Assembly (NCBI RefSeq): GCF_000194155.1
Contig: NZ_GL877878.1
Coordinates: 1,202,287 to 1,266,286, forward strand
Length of the DNA stretch: 64,000 nt
Reading direction: 5' to 3'
Origin: Saccharopolyspora spinosa NRRL 18395
GTDB taxonomy: Bacteria > Actinomycetota > Actinomycetes > Mycobacteriales > Pseudonocardiaceae
Shown here: one piece after another, positions 1-7,795 of the stretch
Position numbering within the stretch: the stretch's first letter is position 1
Layout: each line of letters begins with the position of its first letter
Position numbers and translations under genes: made by a program
Notes under the pieces: model-generated
The model's database searches: none
Told to the model about the DNA's origin: nothing
What the model saw: only the letters and a program-made list of their open reading frames with translations

Positions 1-299
1 TCGGTGTGGTCGAAGATCGCCGGTGCGGCGGCTGGGTCGGCGAGGTCGACGGCCAGGGATTCGGCGTCGGCGCCGTCGGCGCGCAAGGCGTCGCGCACGT
101 GGTCGGTGCTGGTGGCCTTGGCCGCGCTGTAGATGCGGTCGGCGCCGGTGGTACTGGCCGGGGGTGTTTCGGGAAGTGACGCGAGCAGGACCTTGACGCC
201 CTGACGGGCCAGGGCGCGGGCGATGCCGGCGCCGATGCCCAGTGGGCTGTTGGCGCCGGTGATCACGGCGACGCGGTCACGCAGGCGGGGGTCGATCAC
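1..299 (-). CDS. Short-chain dehydrogenase/reductase, cut by window edge
   Basis: A frame opening with GTG at 299 runs leftward off the window. It begins with a beta strand and glycine-rich turn (AVITGANSPLGIGAGIA, residues about 11-27), the NAD(P)-binding signature of the SDR superfamily, so the protein is probably an NAD(P)-dependent oxidoreductase. About 99 residues are present and the catalytic Ser-Tyr-Lys part lies outside, so the substrate cannot be guessed. The GTG overlaps the TGA of the alpha/beta hydrolase by 4 bp (GTGA), pointing to translational coupling and a shared transcript from the right. Confidence 0.8.
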   Translation of the reverse strand, partial: MIDPRLRDRVAVITGANSPLGIGAGIARALARQGVKVLLASLPETPPASTTGADRIYSAAKATSTDHVRDALRADGADAESLAVDLADPAAAPAIFDHT

Positions 300-1192
300 G
301 CGGTGGTCCTCTCGAATCGTCCGATGTGGCCGGTGATGGTGGTGATGAGCGCCTGGTGCAGGGCGCTGGGCAGGGCGTGGCCGAGCCCGGGGATGGTCTC
401 GCAGCGGGCGCCGGGGATGAGGTCGGCGAGGTGCCGTCCGTGCGGGGGCGGGTTGATGGGGTCGTGCGGGCCCTGGATGACCAGGGTTGGGGTGGTGACG
501 TGGCGCAGTTCGGCGCCGCGTTCGGTGGGCACGGGGGTGGCGAAGGCGTGTGCGCCGGGCTGCTGGTAGCTGCCGGCGTGGTCGATCGCGGCGTTCTCCC
601 AGCGGCGGAATTCCGCTTCGTTGAAGGGGATTTCGTCGCCGGCCAGCAGCCGCCATTCGGCCAACCGCCGCTGCAGCGCGGTGTCGCGGTCGGATACGGG
701 GTCGCTGCGGTGGGCCAGCGCGGTGACGATCTGCGGTGTGGGCGCGGGCAGCTCTGTTGGTTCGCCTTCGACGGCGCGGCGCAGTGCTTCGGCGAAGTCG
801 ACGTCGAGGGCGGCGGTGGCCAGCAGGGTCAGGGTGCGCAGCCGGTCGCGGTGGTCCAGAGCAAGCAGTTGACCGAGGGTGCCGCCCAGGGACAGGCCCA
901 CGACGTGGGCGGTGGCGATGCCGTGCCCGTCGAGGACTGCCACGGCATCGCGGGCGAGGTCGTCCAGCGCGTAGCCGGTGATGTCCAGGTGGGTGGAGCG
1001 GCCGGTGTCGCGGTGGTCGTAGCGCAGGACATGCAGGTGGTTGGCCGCGAGGGCGTCGACGAACTCGTCGGGCCAGCCCAGTGCGTTGGCGTTGGCACCC
1101 ATGATCAGCAGCACCGGCGGGTCTGCGGGGTCGCCGCGGGATTCGGTCCACAGCCGCAGCCCGTCGGGGGTGGTGACGTGGAGTTCAGCCAT
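296..1192 (-). CDS. Alpha/beta-fold hydrolase
   Basis: A 298-residue protein starting [15 protein letters not shown]. It has the oxyanion region [17 protein letters not shown] (about residues 27-43), the nucleophile elbow [12 protein letters not shown] near residue 95, and a C-terminal acid and histidine ([10 protein letters not shown], then GLGHALP). This is the usual layout of single-domain hydrolases of the haloperoxidase/lipase type. The ATG at 1192 was chosen because everything upstream in this frame is the Vat-like gene read out of frame. It overlaps the end of that gene by 8 bp and the next SDR start by 4 bp, so three genes form a tight operon. Substrate unknown. Confidence 0.88.
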   Translation of the reverse strand: MAELHVTTPDGLRLWTESRGDPADPPVLLIMGANANALGWPDEFVDALAANHLHVLRYDHRDTGRSTHLDITGYALDDLARDAVAVLDGHGIATAHVVGLSLGGTLGQLLALDHRDRLRTLTLLATAALDVDFAEALRRAVEGEPTELPAPTPQIVTALAHRSDPVSDRDTALQRRLAEWRLLAGDEIPFNEAEFRRWENAAIDHAGSYQQPGAHAFATPVPTERGAELRHVTTPTLVIQGPHDPINPPPHGRHLADLIPGARCETIPGLGHALPSALHQALITTITGHIGRFERTTA

Positions 1193-1850
1193 CGAGCAGT
1201 CCTTCCCGGCGGGCCAGTGCGGCGAGGTCTTTGGGCTGTCCGGCCATGATGATGCGGACGTGCGCGGTGATGGTCTCGATGGGCCAGTTCCACCAGGCGA
1301 TGCGTTGCAGCAGTTCGACGTCGGCGTCGTAGAAGCGGCGGTGGATCTCCCGGGCGGGGTTGCCGCCGGCGACCCCGTAGGCGGGGATGTCGCCGGTGAC
1401 GACGGCACCAGTGGCGATGATCGCGCCGTCGCCGATGTGCACGCCAGGCATGATGGTGACGTCGCGGCCGATCCAGACGTCGTTGCCGATCACTGTGTCG
1501 CCCTTGATGGGCAGGTCGGCGGCGATGTCGAGGGTGGCCTCGGTCCACGCTCCGCCGAACATGGTGAACGGGTAGGTGGAGCAGCCGATCATGGGGTGGT
1601 TAGCGGCGGGCATGATGAACCGCGCCCCGGTGGCCAGCGCGCAGAACCGGCCGATGCGCAGCTTCGCGGGACCGTAGTTGTAGAGCACGTTGCGGGTTTC
1701 GAACTCGGCGGCGCCGCCGGGGTCGTCGTAGTAGGTGTACTCGCCGATCTCGATCAGCGGGGAGCTGACCACTGTGGACAGAAAGGCCACGTTGGTCAGC
1801 TCTGGCCGGGTGCTGGGGTGCACGCGGGTGGGGTCAGGTGTGTCGGGCAT
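1185..1850 (-). CDS. Vat/XAT-type hexapeptide-repeat O-acetyltransferase
   Basis: A 221-residue left-handed beta-helix acetyltransferase. Family landmarks are [20 protein letters not shown], the catalytic-histidine segment ANHPM (His85), STYPF, the hexapeptide run [20 protein letters not shown] and the closing AGGNPAREI...WWNWPIE. Members acetylate streptogramin A (Vat) or chloramphenicol (CatB/XAT) from acetyl-CoA; activity here is inferred only. Start at ATG 1850 (MPDTPDP) matches the family N-terminus. The frame stays open upstream through the broken ABC-F gene, which is coincidental, not a true fusion. Next to an ABC-F remnant this resembles known streptogramin-resistance gene pairs. Confidence 0.88.
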   Translation of the reverse strand: MPDTPDPTRVHPSTRPELTNVAFLSTVVSSPLIEIGEYTYYDDPGGAAEFETRNVLYNYGPAKLRIGRFCALATGARFIMPAANHPMIGCSTYPFTMFGGAWTEATLDIAADLPIKGDTVIGNDVWIGRDVTIMPGVHIGDGAIIATGAVVTGDIPAYGVAGGNPAREIHRRFYDADVELLQRIAWWNWPIETITAHVRIIMAGQPKDLAALARREGLLDG

Positions 1851-2906
1851 GGCGGTGGCTCCCCTCTGGCGCTGCGGCGGCCGTCGTGCAAGTTCAGGGT
1901 GGGCCCGTTCCAGCGCTGCCGCAGCCAGCGGTCGTGACTGGCGACGACGGCGCCGCAAGCGGTGTGCAGAGCGTCTCCGAGTTCGCCGACGAGGGTCAGC
2001 GACACGTGGTTGGTGGGCTCGTCGAGCAACAACACCTGTGATGGGTCGGAGAGCCGGGGCCAGCAGGCCCAGTTCGCCGAGGTCGGGCCGGTCCGGCCGG
2101 CGGGCCGCGGCGTAGATCCGCCGGGGGCTTCTGCGGGGGCCTGCGAAGGTGACTTCCTGTTCGAGCAGGCCGACGCGAAGGCCCCGGCGGCGCTGCACGC
2201 TGCCGGTGTCCGGTGCCAGTCGGCCGGCGGCCAGGTGCAGCAGGGTGGCTTTGCCCGCGCCGTCGCCACCGGTGATCAGCAGCCGGTCCGTGCCGGTGAG
2301 GTCGAGGTCGTCGATCCACCCGCGGCCGCGCACCCCGGCCTGCCTGCTCTGCAGCACCACTTCCGCGGTGATGTCGTGGACGGCGGCGAAGCGCAGCGGT
2401 AGTGGTGGCGTACGGACTTGCTCAGCGGTGAGGGTGTCGAGGCGGTGCTGCGCGTTGCGGACCCGGCGGCAGATCTGCTTCTGAACCCGGCCACCGGGGT
2501 AGTCGTAGGCCATCGTGGCGTTGTCGCGGCGCATGCCGTGGCGGCTGACCTGGCGGGCGGTGACCTCCACCGCCTGGCGCAGGGCGGCCAGTTCGTTCTG
2601 CTCGTCGGTGTATCGCTGCCAGCGGGCGCGTTCGGCGCCTCCGCAGCAGGTGGGCCCGTTCACGGCGGGGTCAAGGTCAAGGAAGTCGGTGCAGACCGCG
2701 TCGAGGAACATGCGGTCGTGGCTGGCGAGCACGACGGTGCCCGGCAGCGCGGCGAGGTGTTGTTGGACGACTTCGGCGCGGTGGTCGGCGTTCCAGATGT
2801 CGTGCGGCTGGGCCCCGTCGAGGGTTTCGCCGCAGGCAGCGAGGATTTCGGGATCGCCGTCCGCATAGAACTTGACAAGACCACGTGCGAGCAGGAGGAA
2901 GGACAC
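1796..2906 (-). pseudogene. Broken ABC-F ATPase (antibiotic-resistance type)
   Basis: Read right to left, one frame holds the tail of a first nucleotide-binding domain ([17 protein letters not shown]), the linker, and the second Walker A in altered form ([18 protein letters not shown]). Near 2050 the match jumps to another frame with the second Walker B and H-loop ([32 protein letters not shown]). The first Walker A and signature are missing at the 5' end. ABC-F proteins dislodge antibiotics from ribosomes or act in translation. This copy is 5'-truncated and frameshifted, so it is dead. Its 3' end overlaps the start of the Vat-like gene. Confidence 0.85.
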
Positions 2907-3168
2907 TGAATCTCACGCACCGGGGATTCGATGACAGTTGCCCGCCGGGCACGGTTCAACGCGGACCTGGTGGAAGGGGGCGCGGAAGCCTCGGACGCGG
3001 GCCTGGCTCGAAGTCAGTTCTTCATAATGCCGATGATCTTAGCGGTACGCCCGCCGTGGCCGTCAACGCATTTGTTCCACCAGGAACGGGCCCCGGCTCT
3101 TTACCGAAATGGCAGCGGGCGAGCTAATACGTTTGCCTGGATCGGTGCTCGGGTGTAGGCATCGTCAA

Positions 3169-3906
3169 ATGCTGCAAGAGGTCCTCGCTGGTGAGGCTTC
3201 GGTGCTGTCGAACGAGACCACGACGGTGTCCTACGCGCCGGTGACCGGTGCGTCGCACACCATCCAGGTGCTGGCCATCGACGGGCCGGACGCGTTGGAG
3301 CTGCTGCGCGCGGAGTTGGCGGGATGGAGCGTGCTGACCGCTCCCTCCGATGGTGAGGCCCTGCGGCGGGCAGGAGCGCGGCTGAAGCGGCATGCGATGC
3401 GGCGCGATCTGCGGTCCGATCCACCGCCACGGGAGTGGGCGCGGTTGCTCCCGGCGCAGCCGCTGCGGGTGGTGGCTTGTGGTCGCCCGGCGTCGGAGCT
3501 GCTCGGCGCATGGCGGGAGGCGTTCCCGCCGGACCATCCGGACCGGGTTCCCGACAGCGATCAGCAGGTGCTGACGGAATTGCTGCAACCGCTGCTGACC
3601 GGCCGGGTGCTGGGGCCGGTGCTGGCGTGCAGCGCTCTGGTCGTCGATGCCGAGGACCGGGTCGTGGCGGGTCTGGTGGTCAACGACCGCGACGGCGTTC
3701 CGTGGGTCGGTTATGTGTTCCGCCGCCCGGCCACCGAGTTCGCCGGGCTGGGCGGACTGCTGCTGCGGCGTGCCATGTCGTGGTTGAGCGAGCAGGGCTG
3801 GAACGAGGTGGGGTTGGCCGTCACGGTCGGTAATCCCGCGCAACAGCTGTACGCGCGGCTGGGGTTCACCATCACCGGGACCAAGATGACGCTTGAGCTG
3901 CCCTGA
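3169..3906 (+). CDS. GNAT-family N-acetyltransferase
   Basis: About 245 residues. The C-terminal half has the GNAT fold: LVVDAEDRVVAGLVVNDRDG, the CoA-binding turn region GLGGLLLRRAMSWLSEQG, and VTVGNPAQQLYARLGFTITG, the usual beta6-alpha4 ending. The N-terminal 100 residues are not recognised. Start is uncertain: ATG 3169 (MLQEVLAG) is used, but an in-frame ATG at 3109 also exists and neither has a clear ribosome-binding site. It lies directly upstream of the Trp leader and is transcribed in the same direction. Acceptor substrate unknown. Confidence 0.8.
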   Translation: MLQEVLAGEASVLSNETTTVSYAPVTGASHTIQVLAIDGPDALELLRAELAGWSVLTAPSDGEALRRAGARLKRHAMRRDLRSDPPPREWARLLPAQPLRVVACGRPASELLGAWREAFPPDHPDRVPDSDQQVLTELLQPLLTGRVLGPVLACSALVVDAEDRVVAGLVVNDRDGVPWVGYVFRRPATEFAGLGGLLLRRAMSWLSEQGWNEVGLAVTVGNPAQQLYARLGFTITGTKMTLELP

Positions 3907-3939
3907 CCACACCATGCCGCCCGCAACTGCGGGGCGGGT

Positions 3940-3945
3940 TAGGAT
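3940..3945 (+). promoter_or_regulatory. -10 box TAGGAT of the Trp leader transcript
   Basis: TAGGAT sits 6 bases before the leader-peptide GTG at 3952, the spacing expected when transcription starts at the GTG itself (leaderless). No good -35 hexamer is visible. Alternatively AGGA in the same block could act as a weak Shine-Dalgarno. Confidence 0.5.
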
Positions 3946-3951
3946 GCCGGC

Positions 3952-3993
3952 GTGATTCGCAGTGCGTGCCTCGCGTGGTGGCGCTCCGGTTAG
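3952..3993 (+). CDS. Trp-rich leader peptide (attenuator) of the TrpRS gene
   Basis: A 13-codon frame, GTG to TAG, reading VIRSACLAWWRSG. Two adjacent TGG codons (3976-3981) just before a strong hairpin and a tryptophanyl-tRNA synthetase gene are the classic layout of ribosome-mediated attenuation. A Trp leader controlling an auxiliary, antibiotic-resistant TrpRS has been described in Streptomyces. Seen here: the frame, the codons and the position. Inferred: that it is translated and senses charged tRNA-Trp. It is too short to be found by length-filtered gene callers. Confidence 0.75.
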   Translation: MIRSACLAWWRSG

Positions 3994-4003
3994 GAGCGGC
4001 CAC
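3978..4003 (+). promoter_or_regulatory. Leader hairpin sequestering the TrpRS ribosome-binding site
   Basis: GTGGCGCTCC (3978-3987) pairs with GGAGCG plus CCAC (3993-3998, 4000-4003), leaving a 5-base loop and one bulged G. The 3' arm contains GGAG, the only Shine-Dalgarno-like run before the TrpRS GTG. The 5' arm begins in the Trp codons. A ribosome stalled there would mask the 5' arm and free GGAG. There is no T-run, so it looks more like translational than classical terminator attenuation. Confidence 0.6.
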
Positions 4004-4014
4004 TCAGCACCACC

Positions 4015-5033
4015 GTGATCGAGACATCCACCGCCGCGCGCCGCAGCGCCGAGCTGGAGGAGCTGATCTCGGTGCGCCCCAACGATTTCCGGGTGCTCAC
4101 CGGGGATCGTCCGACCGGGCTGCTGCACCTGGGCCACTACTTCGGCACCCTGCACAACCGGGTCCGGCTGCAGCGCCTGGGCGTGGAGCTGCTGGTGATC
4201 GTCGCCGACTACCAGGTGCTCACCGACCGCGATGTCGCAGAACGCCTAGACGAGCACGTGCAGAACCTGATGCTGGACTACCTGGTGGCCGGGATCGACC
4301 CGCAGCGCGCCACGATCTTCACCCACAGCGCGGTCGCGGCGCTCAACCAGCTGCTGCTGCCGTTCCTGAGCCTGGTGTCGGTGGCGGAGCTGAGCCGCAA
4401 CCCCACGGTCAAGGACGAGATCAACCATTCGCGGCGGTCAGCGGCCTGATGTTCACCTACCCGGCGCACCAGGCCGCCGACATCCTGTTCTGCAAGGCCA
4501 ATCTGGTGCCGGTGGGCCAGGACCAGCTGCCGCACCTGGAGCTGACCCGCACGATCGCGCGCCGCTTCAACGACCGCTACGGGCGGCTGCTGCCCGAACC
4601 GGATGCGCTGCTGCTGGGCACCGACGGCACCAAGATGAGCAAAAGCCGCGGCAACGCGATCACGCTGGCGGCCACGGCCGACGAGACCGCGCAACTGATC
4701 CGGGGCGCGAAGACCGATGCGCAGCGCCACATCACCTACGCCCCGCAGTCCCGCCCGGAGGTTTCCAGCCTCGTGCTGCTGGCGGCGTTGTGCACCGAAC
4801 GGGATCCGCACGAGGTCGCTGAGGACATCGGCTCCGGGGGCGCGGCGGCGTTGAAGCGCACCGTCACCGAGGCGGTCAACGAGCACCTGGCACCGATGCG
4901 GGAACGCCGTGCCGCCTTCGCACAAGATCGCGGCAATCTTCGCCGGATACTGCGCGAAGGAAACGAACGAGCCAACGCCATCGCCGAGACGACCCTGGCC
5001 GAGGTGCGCTCAGCGATGGGCACCCACTACTGA
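4015..5033 (+). pseudogene. trpS: Tryptophanyl-tRNA synthetase with one frameshift
   Basis: A class I aminoacyl-tRNA synthetase charging tRNA-Trp. The first frame (GTG 4015) has LHLGHY (HIGH motif, residues 37-42) and runs to NPTVKDEI, then stops at 4449. The match resumes one base out of phase at AVSGLMFTYPAHQAADILFC and continues through KMSKS (TKMSKSRGNAI) to AMGTHY at 5033. The span of 1019 bp is one base short of a whole frame. With that base restored, near 4430-4437, the protein would be 339 residues, normal for TrpRS. It is probably an auxiliary rather than housekeeping copy, given the leader upstream. Sequencing error is a real alternative to true inactivation. Confidence 0.85.
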
Positions 5034-5045
5034 ACGGGTCAGGGC

Positions 5046-5325
5046 GCCCATCGCGCATCACGGCCACCTCGTCGACGTGGTCGAGGTACTCGGTGTTGTG
5101 GGTGACCATGATGGTGGCGACCTGGTGCTGGCAGGTGACCTCGGCCAGCAGCTCGCCGGCTCCGACGTGCGAATCGCGGGCCAGGCGTTCCCGGTCGGCG
5201 GCCACGCCCGCCTGGTGCTGGGTGGATGCCAACTGCTCGCGGGTGCGGGTGATGCCGTCGATGAGGGCCTGCCGGCGCTGGCTCTCGGCGTAGGTCGCCG
5301 CATACCCCCAGATGATCAGCCTCCG
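5046..5325 (-). pseudogene. Fused scraps of an ABC ATPase tail and a sensor kinase
   Basis: On the minus strand, 5325 to about 5167 encodes a coiled-coil lead-in and half H-box of a NarL-type histidine kinase (ESQRRQALIDGITRTREQLA, then ERLARDSH). It runs straight into VATIMVTHNTEYLDHVDEVA, the H-loop end of a MacB/LolD-type ABC ATPase (5160-5046). Neither is complete, and the join is inside one open frame. This is recombination debris, not a functional protein. Confidence 0.6.
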
Positions 5326-5387
5326 TCGACCAGCTGGCCGCGCTGGGAGCCGCCCGGTGACGTCCAACTGACCTGCCCCGATGGCGA

Positions 5388-5480
5388 GATCCACGACACA
5401 CTCGCCCAGGGCTTGTCGAGCATCGTGCGGCTGCGCGCGGCCCAGGCCAGCCTCGGCAACGTCGTCCGCCACGACCGACG
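5388..5480 (+). pseudogene. Inverted second half of the sensor-kinase H-box
   Basis: The plus strand reads IHDTLAQGLSSIVRL then AAQASL, the residues that follow the phospho-accepting His in HisKA_3 kinases. The sequence that should precede it lies about 200 bp to the left on the opposite strand. Confidence 0.6.
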
Positions 5481-5489
5481 GAACACTGC

Positions 5490-5728
5490 GGGCGAGTCGC
5501 AGACCGCGGTGGCATCGCTGTCGGCGGTGCTCGCCGACAGCAGCCGGGCCAGCTCGCTGTCCGGAAGGAAGGCCCGGGCTGCTTCGGGAGCGCGGTGCGT
5601 GGTGGCGGCGTCGCCGCTGCTGTACGCCCAGATCGCCACGTACAGGACGGATTCGGCGTCGTCGGGGGAGACGTCAGTGCGCGTGGCCCAGTGTTGCGGT
5701 GGGCGTGGTGGACCTGATCGACAGTCAC
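5490..5728 (-). pseudogene. Unrecognised coding remnant
   Basis: A minus-strand stretch reads like protein (SPDDAESVLYVAIWAYSSGD, then FLPDSELARLL) with clean codon use. It has no plausible start or end, and is bounded by the kinase debris. The alternating hydrophobic/Ala pattern is faintly like the tail of DUF4192 proteins, but this is weak. Treated as a gene fragment. Confidence 0.35.
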
Positions 5729-5740
5729 AGGGCACCGTTT

Positions 5741-6313
5741 CTAGGGACTGTCGAGGTAGGACTTTCCGCGCGGGGACAACCGGAACCCGGCCTCGTGGGG
5801 TTCGACGAGGCCGAGCTCGCGCAACTGCCACACGTCGGATTTGCAGCGCGACACCGGCCGTCCTTGGTCGGCTGCGAGTTCGGCGGCACGCAAGCCGGGG
5901 CGCCGCCGCAGTGCTTCCAGGACGGTCCTCGTCCACGGCCCGCGCGGGGCGGAGACGTCCAGTTGCGCCAGTTGCCGGTCGATCGCGACCCGTTCGCGCG
6001 GACGCAGATCCACCGGTTGCGGTGGCAGCTCGGGTGCGGGGCCGTCGTAGCTGAGGGCCAGGCGGTAGACCGCGCCGCGGCCGTGCTTGTCCAAAGAAGA
6101 CCGCAGTCCCGCGGCGGAGGTGAAGCCCGCGCGCTGGGCGTCGGCTTCGGTGATCCGGCCTGGATCGACCTCGGTGACCTCACCGATGCCGATCAGCCCG
6201 ACCGCGGTGCGCAGCCTCGATCCGGCTTGCGCCTGCGGGCTGGGCCAGCGCTGGAACGCCAGGGTGATCTCGCCGCTGGCCACGCCCCGCAGGATCCGGT
6301 TGCTCAACACCAC
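5741..6313 (-). CDS. ASCH-like (PUA-fold) protein with C-terminal winged helix
   Basis: A 190-residue protein. Residues 1-75 (MVLSNRILRGVASGEITLAF, RTAVGLIGIGEVTEVDPG) look like an ASCH/PUA-type domain, a small nucleic-acid-binding fold. Residues about 125-185 (WTRTVLEALRRRPGLRAAEL, VWQLRELGLVEPHEAGFRLS) look like a winged helix. A role in RNA or DNA binding is plausible but unproved. It stands alone between debris and the oppositely oriented BKACE gene; the 77 bp to the right hold no obvious promoter. Confidence 0.7.
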   Translation of the reverse strand: MVLSNRILRGVASGEITLAFQRWPSPQAQAGSRLRTAVGLIGIGEVTEVDPGRITEADAQRAGFTSAAGLRSSLDKHGRGAVYRLALSYDGPAPELPPQPVDLRPRERVAIDRQLAQLDVSAPRGPWTRTVLEALRRRPGLRAAELAADQGRPVSRCKSDVWQLRELGLVEPHEAGFRLSPRGKSYLDSP

Positions 6314-6450
6314 GCCACCACGCTAGTACCTCCGCCACACCGCCGGGTGATCGTGGCGTCGCCGATCCGGGCGAGGCGACGTAGCTGAAGATGATCACGA
6401 AATGGGTCGCCAACTTCCGCGCGCACGTCGGATCGGGGGAGAATCGGCGC

Positions 6451-7173
6451 ATGTTGCAGGTCTGCCTCAACGGCGCGCGGTCACCGCGCGAGCACTTCCA
6501 CCTGCCCGTGCGCCCGGAGGAGTTGGCCAAGGCCGCCGCGGACAGCATCGCCGCCGGCGCCACCGACATCCACTTGCACCCCAAAGCGCCCGACGGCACC
6601 GACAGCCTCGATCCGCACCTGGTCGCAGCCACGTTGCGCGCGGTACGGGCCGCGGCCCCCGGAGTCCCGGTCGGGGTCACCACCGCCGTGTGGACCGCCC
6701 CGGACCCGGCGGACCGGATCCGGGCCATCCGGGCGTGGACCGTGCTGCCCGATCACGCCTCGGTCAACTGGCACGAACCCGGCGCCGACCATGTCGCAGC
6801 CGTGCTGCTGGAGCGCGGTGTCGGCATCGAGGCGGGCATCTTCTCCGGCACCGACGGCGACCGCCAGTTCCTGCGTTCCCCGCACCGCAGGCGGGTGCTG
6901 CGGGTGTTGGCCGAGGTCACCGACCTGACCGCGCGGGGCGCGGCGACCACTGCCGAAGCGCTGCTGGAGCGGCTGCGCCCGGCGGCGACGCCGATCCTGC
7001 TGCACGGCGAGGCCGCCGGGGCGTGGCCGGTACTCACCGTCGCCGCCCGCCGCGGCCTGGCCACCCGCATCGGCTTGGAAGACACGCTGCTGCTGCCCGA
7101 CGGGCAGGTCGCCGCCGACAACGCCGAACTCGTCACCGCCGCAACCCGGATTCTCGCCAAGGAATCTCAGTGA
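6451..7173 (+). CDS. Beta-keto acid cleavage enzyme (BKACE, DUF849)
   Basis: 240 residues with the BKACE hallmarks: the metal-binding HxH (DIHLHPKAPDG, His41/His43), TTAVW, VNWHEPGA, GIEAGIFSGTD and the closing RIGLEDTLLLPDG. Family members condense a beta-keto acid with acetyl-CoA, releasing acetoacetate and a new acyl-CoA, using zinc. ATG 6451 was chosen for the purine-rich GGGGGAGA 5-12 bases upstream, although the frame is open from 6391. It is a little shorter than typical members (about 270-300). Its stop overlaps the GTG of the broken thioesterase by 4 bp, so a BKACE-thioesterase operon once existed. Confidence 0.88.
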   Translation: MLQVCLNGARSPREHFHLPVRPEELAKAAADSIAAGATDIHLHPKAPDGTDSLDPHLVAATLRAVRAAAPGVPVGVTTAVWTAPDPADRIRAIRAWTVLPDHASVNWHEPGADHVAAVLLERGVGIEAGIFSGTDGDRQFLRSPHRRRVLRVLAEVTDLTARGAATTAEALLERLRPAATPILLHGEAAGAWPVLTVAARRGLATRIGLEDTLLLPDGQVAADNAELVTAATRILAKESQ

Positions 7174-7420
7174 CCGCCGTCGACCACCAGCAACTCGTCG
7201 CACTCCTGCCGTTCGCGGTATCGCCGGGCGTGCAGATCGACGCCGCGAGCGCCGAAGAGGTCCGCGGGCACCTGGACTGGATGCCACAGCGTTGCACGCG
7301 GCCAGCCGTCCGCTGCACATCGGCCGCATGAGCATCGCGGTGCAGACGGAGCTGCTGCTGGACGACTCCGCGCGCCGCATCAGGCACACCCCCCAGACCC
7401 AGGCCGTGCTCACCGCCTGA
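7170..7420 (+). pseudogene. PaaI-type hotdog thioesterase with internal deletion
   Basis: From GTG 7170 the frame reads the normal N-terminus (LLPFAVSPGVQI, EEVRGHLDWMPQRC), then shifts to another frame holding the normal C-terminus (SRPLHIGRMSIAVQTEL, then TQAVLTA). The middle, including the catalytic HGG helix, is missing. The whole gene is 251 bp instead of about 400. It is translationally coupled to the BKACE gene (GTGA overlap). It cannot be active. Confidence 0.8.
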
Positions 7421-7441
7421 GCGACCCACTACCGGACAGGA

Positions 7442-7468
7442 ATATTTCCCGTCGGCTATATTGACGGA
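7442..7468 (+). promoter_or_regulatory. Promoter/operator of the ArsR gene, apparently leaderless
   Basis: TATATT at 7457-7462 lies 6 bases before the GTG start at 7469, so the transcript probably begins at the start codon. ATATTT and TATAT flank a GC core (TCCCGTCGGC), forming a loose dyad that could be the ArsR-type autoregulatory operator. Confidence 0.5.
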
Positions 7469-7795
7469 GTGGCAAGTACCTTCGAAGTCCTGGCCGAACC
7501 ACACCGCCGGAACATCCTCGACCTGCTGCGCACCGGGGAACGAGCCGTCGGCGACCTCGTCGACCACCTCCCGCTGAGCCAACCCACCGTGTCCAAACAC
7601 CTCAAGGTGCTGCGCGAGGCCGGACTGGTCGAAGTCCGCCAAGACGCCCAACGCCGCTGGTACCGGCTGTGCCCCGAACCGCTCGCCGAGATCGACGCCT
7701 GGCTGGCGCCCTACCGGCAAATGTGGCACGACCGGCTCGACGCCCTGCAACGCCACCTCGACAACATGCCCGACCCAGAGGACACCCAGCCATGA
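7469..7795 (+). CDS. ArsR-family winged-helix regulator
   Basis: A 108-residue repressor-type protein. It opens STFEVLAEPHRRNILDLL and has the recognition helix QPTVSKHLKVLREAGLVEV (about residues 36-54) and the wing RRWYRLCPEPLAEIDAWL. No metal-binding ELCVCDL motif is present, so it belongs to the SdpR-like ArsR group that is usually paired with SRPBCC proteins, as here. Its TGA overlaps the next ATG by 4 bp. It probably autoregulates this two-gene operon; the inducer is unknown. Confidence 0.92.
   Translation: MASTFEVLAEPHRRNILDLLRTGERAVGDLVDHLPLSQPTVSKHLKVLREAGLVEVRQDAQRRWYRLCPEPLAEIDAWLAPYRQMWHDRLDALQRHLDNMPDPEDTQP

Noticed and set aside
1185..2906. A single 573-residue ABC-F/acetyltransferase fusion protein
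   Set aside because: The frame is continuous only because the frameshifted ABC-F tail happens to stay open; the acetyltransferase has its own start and the ABC-F C-terminus lies in another frame.
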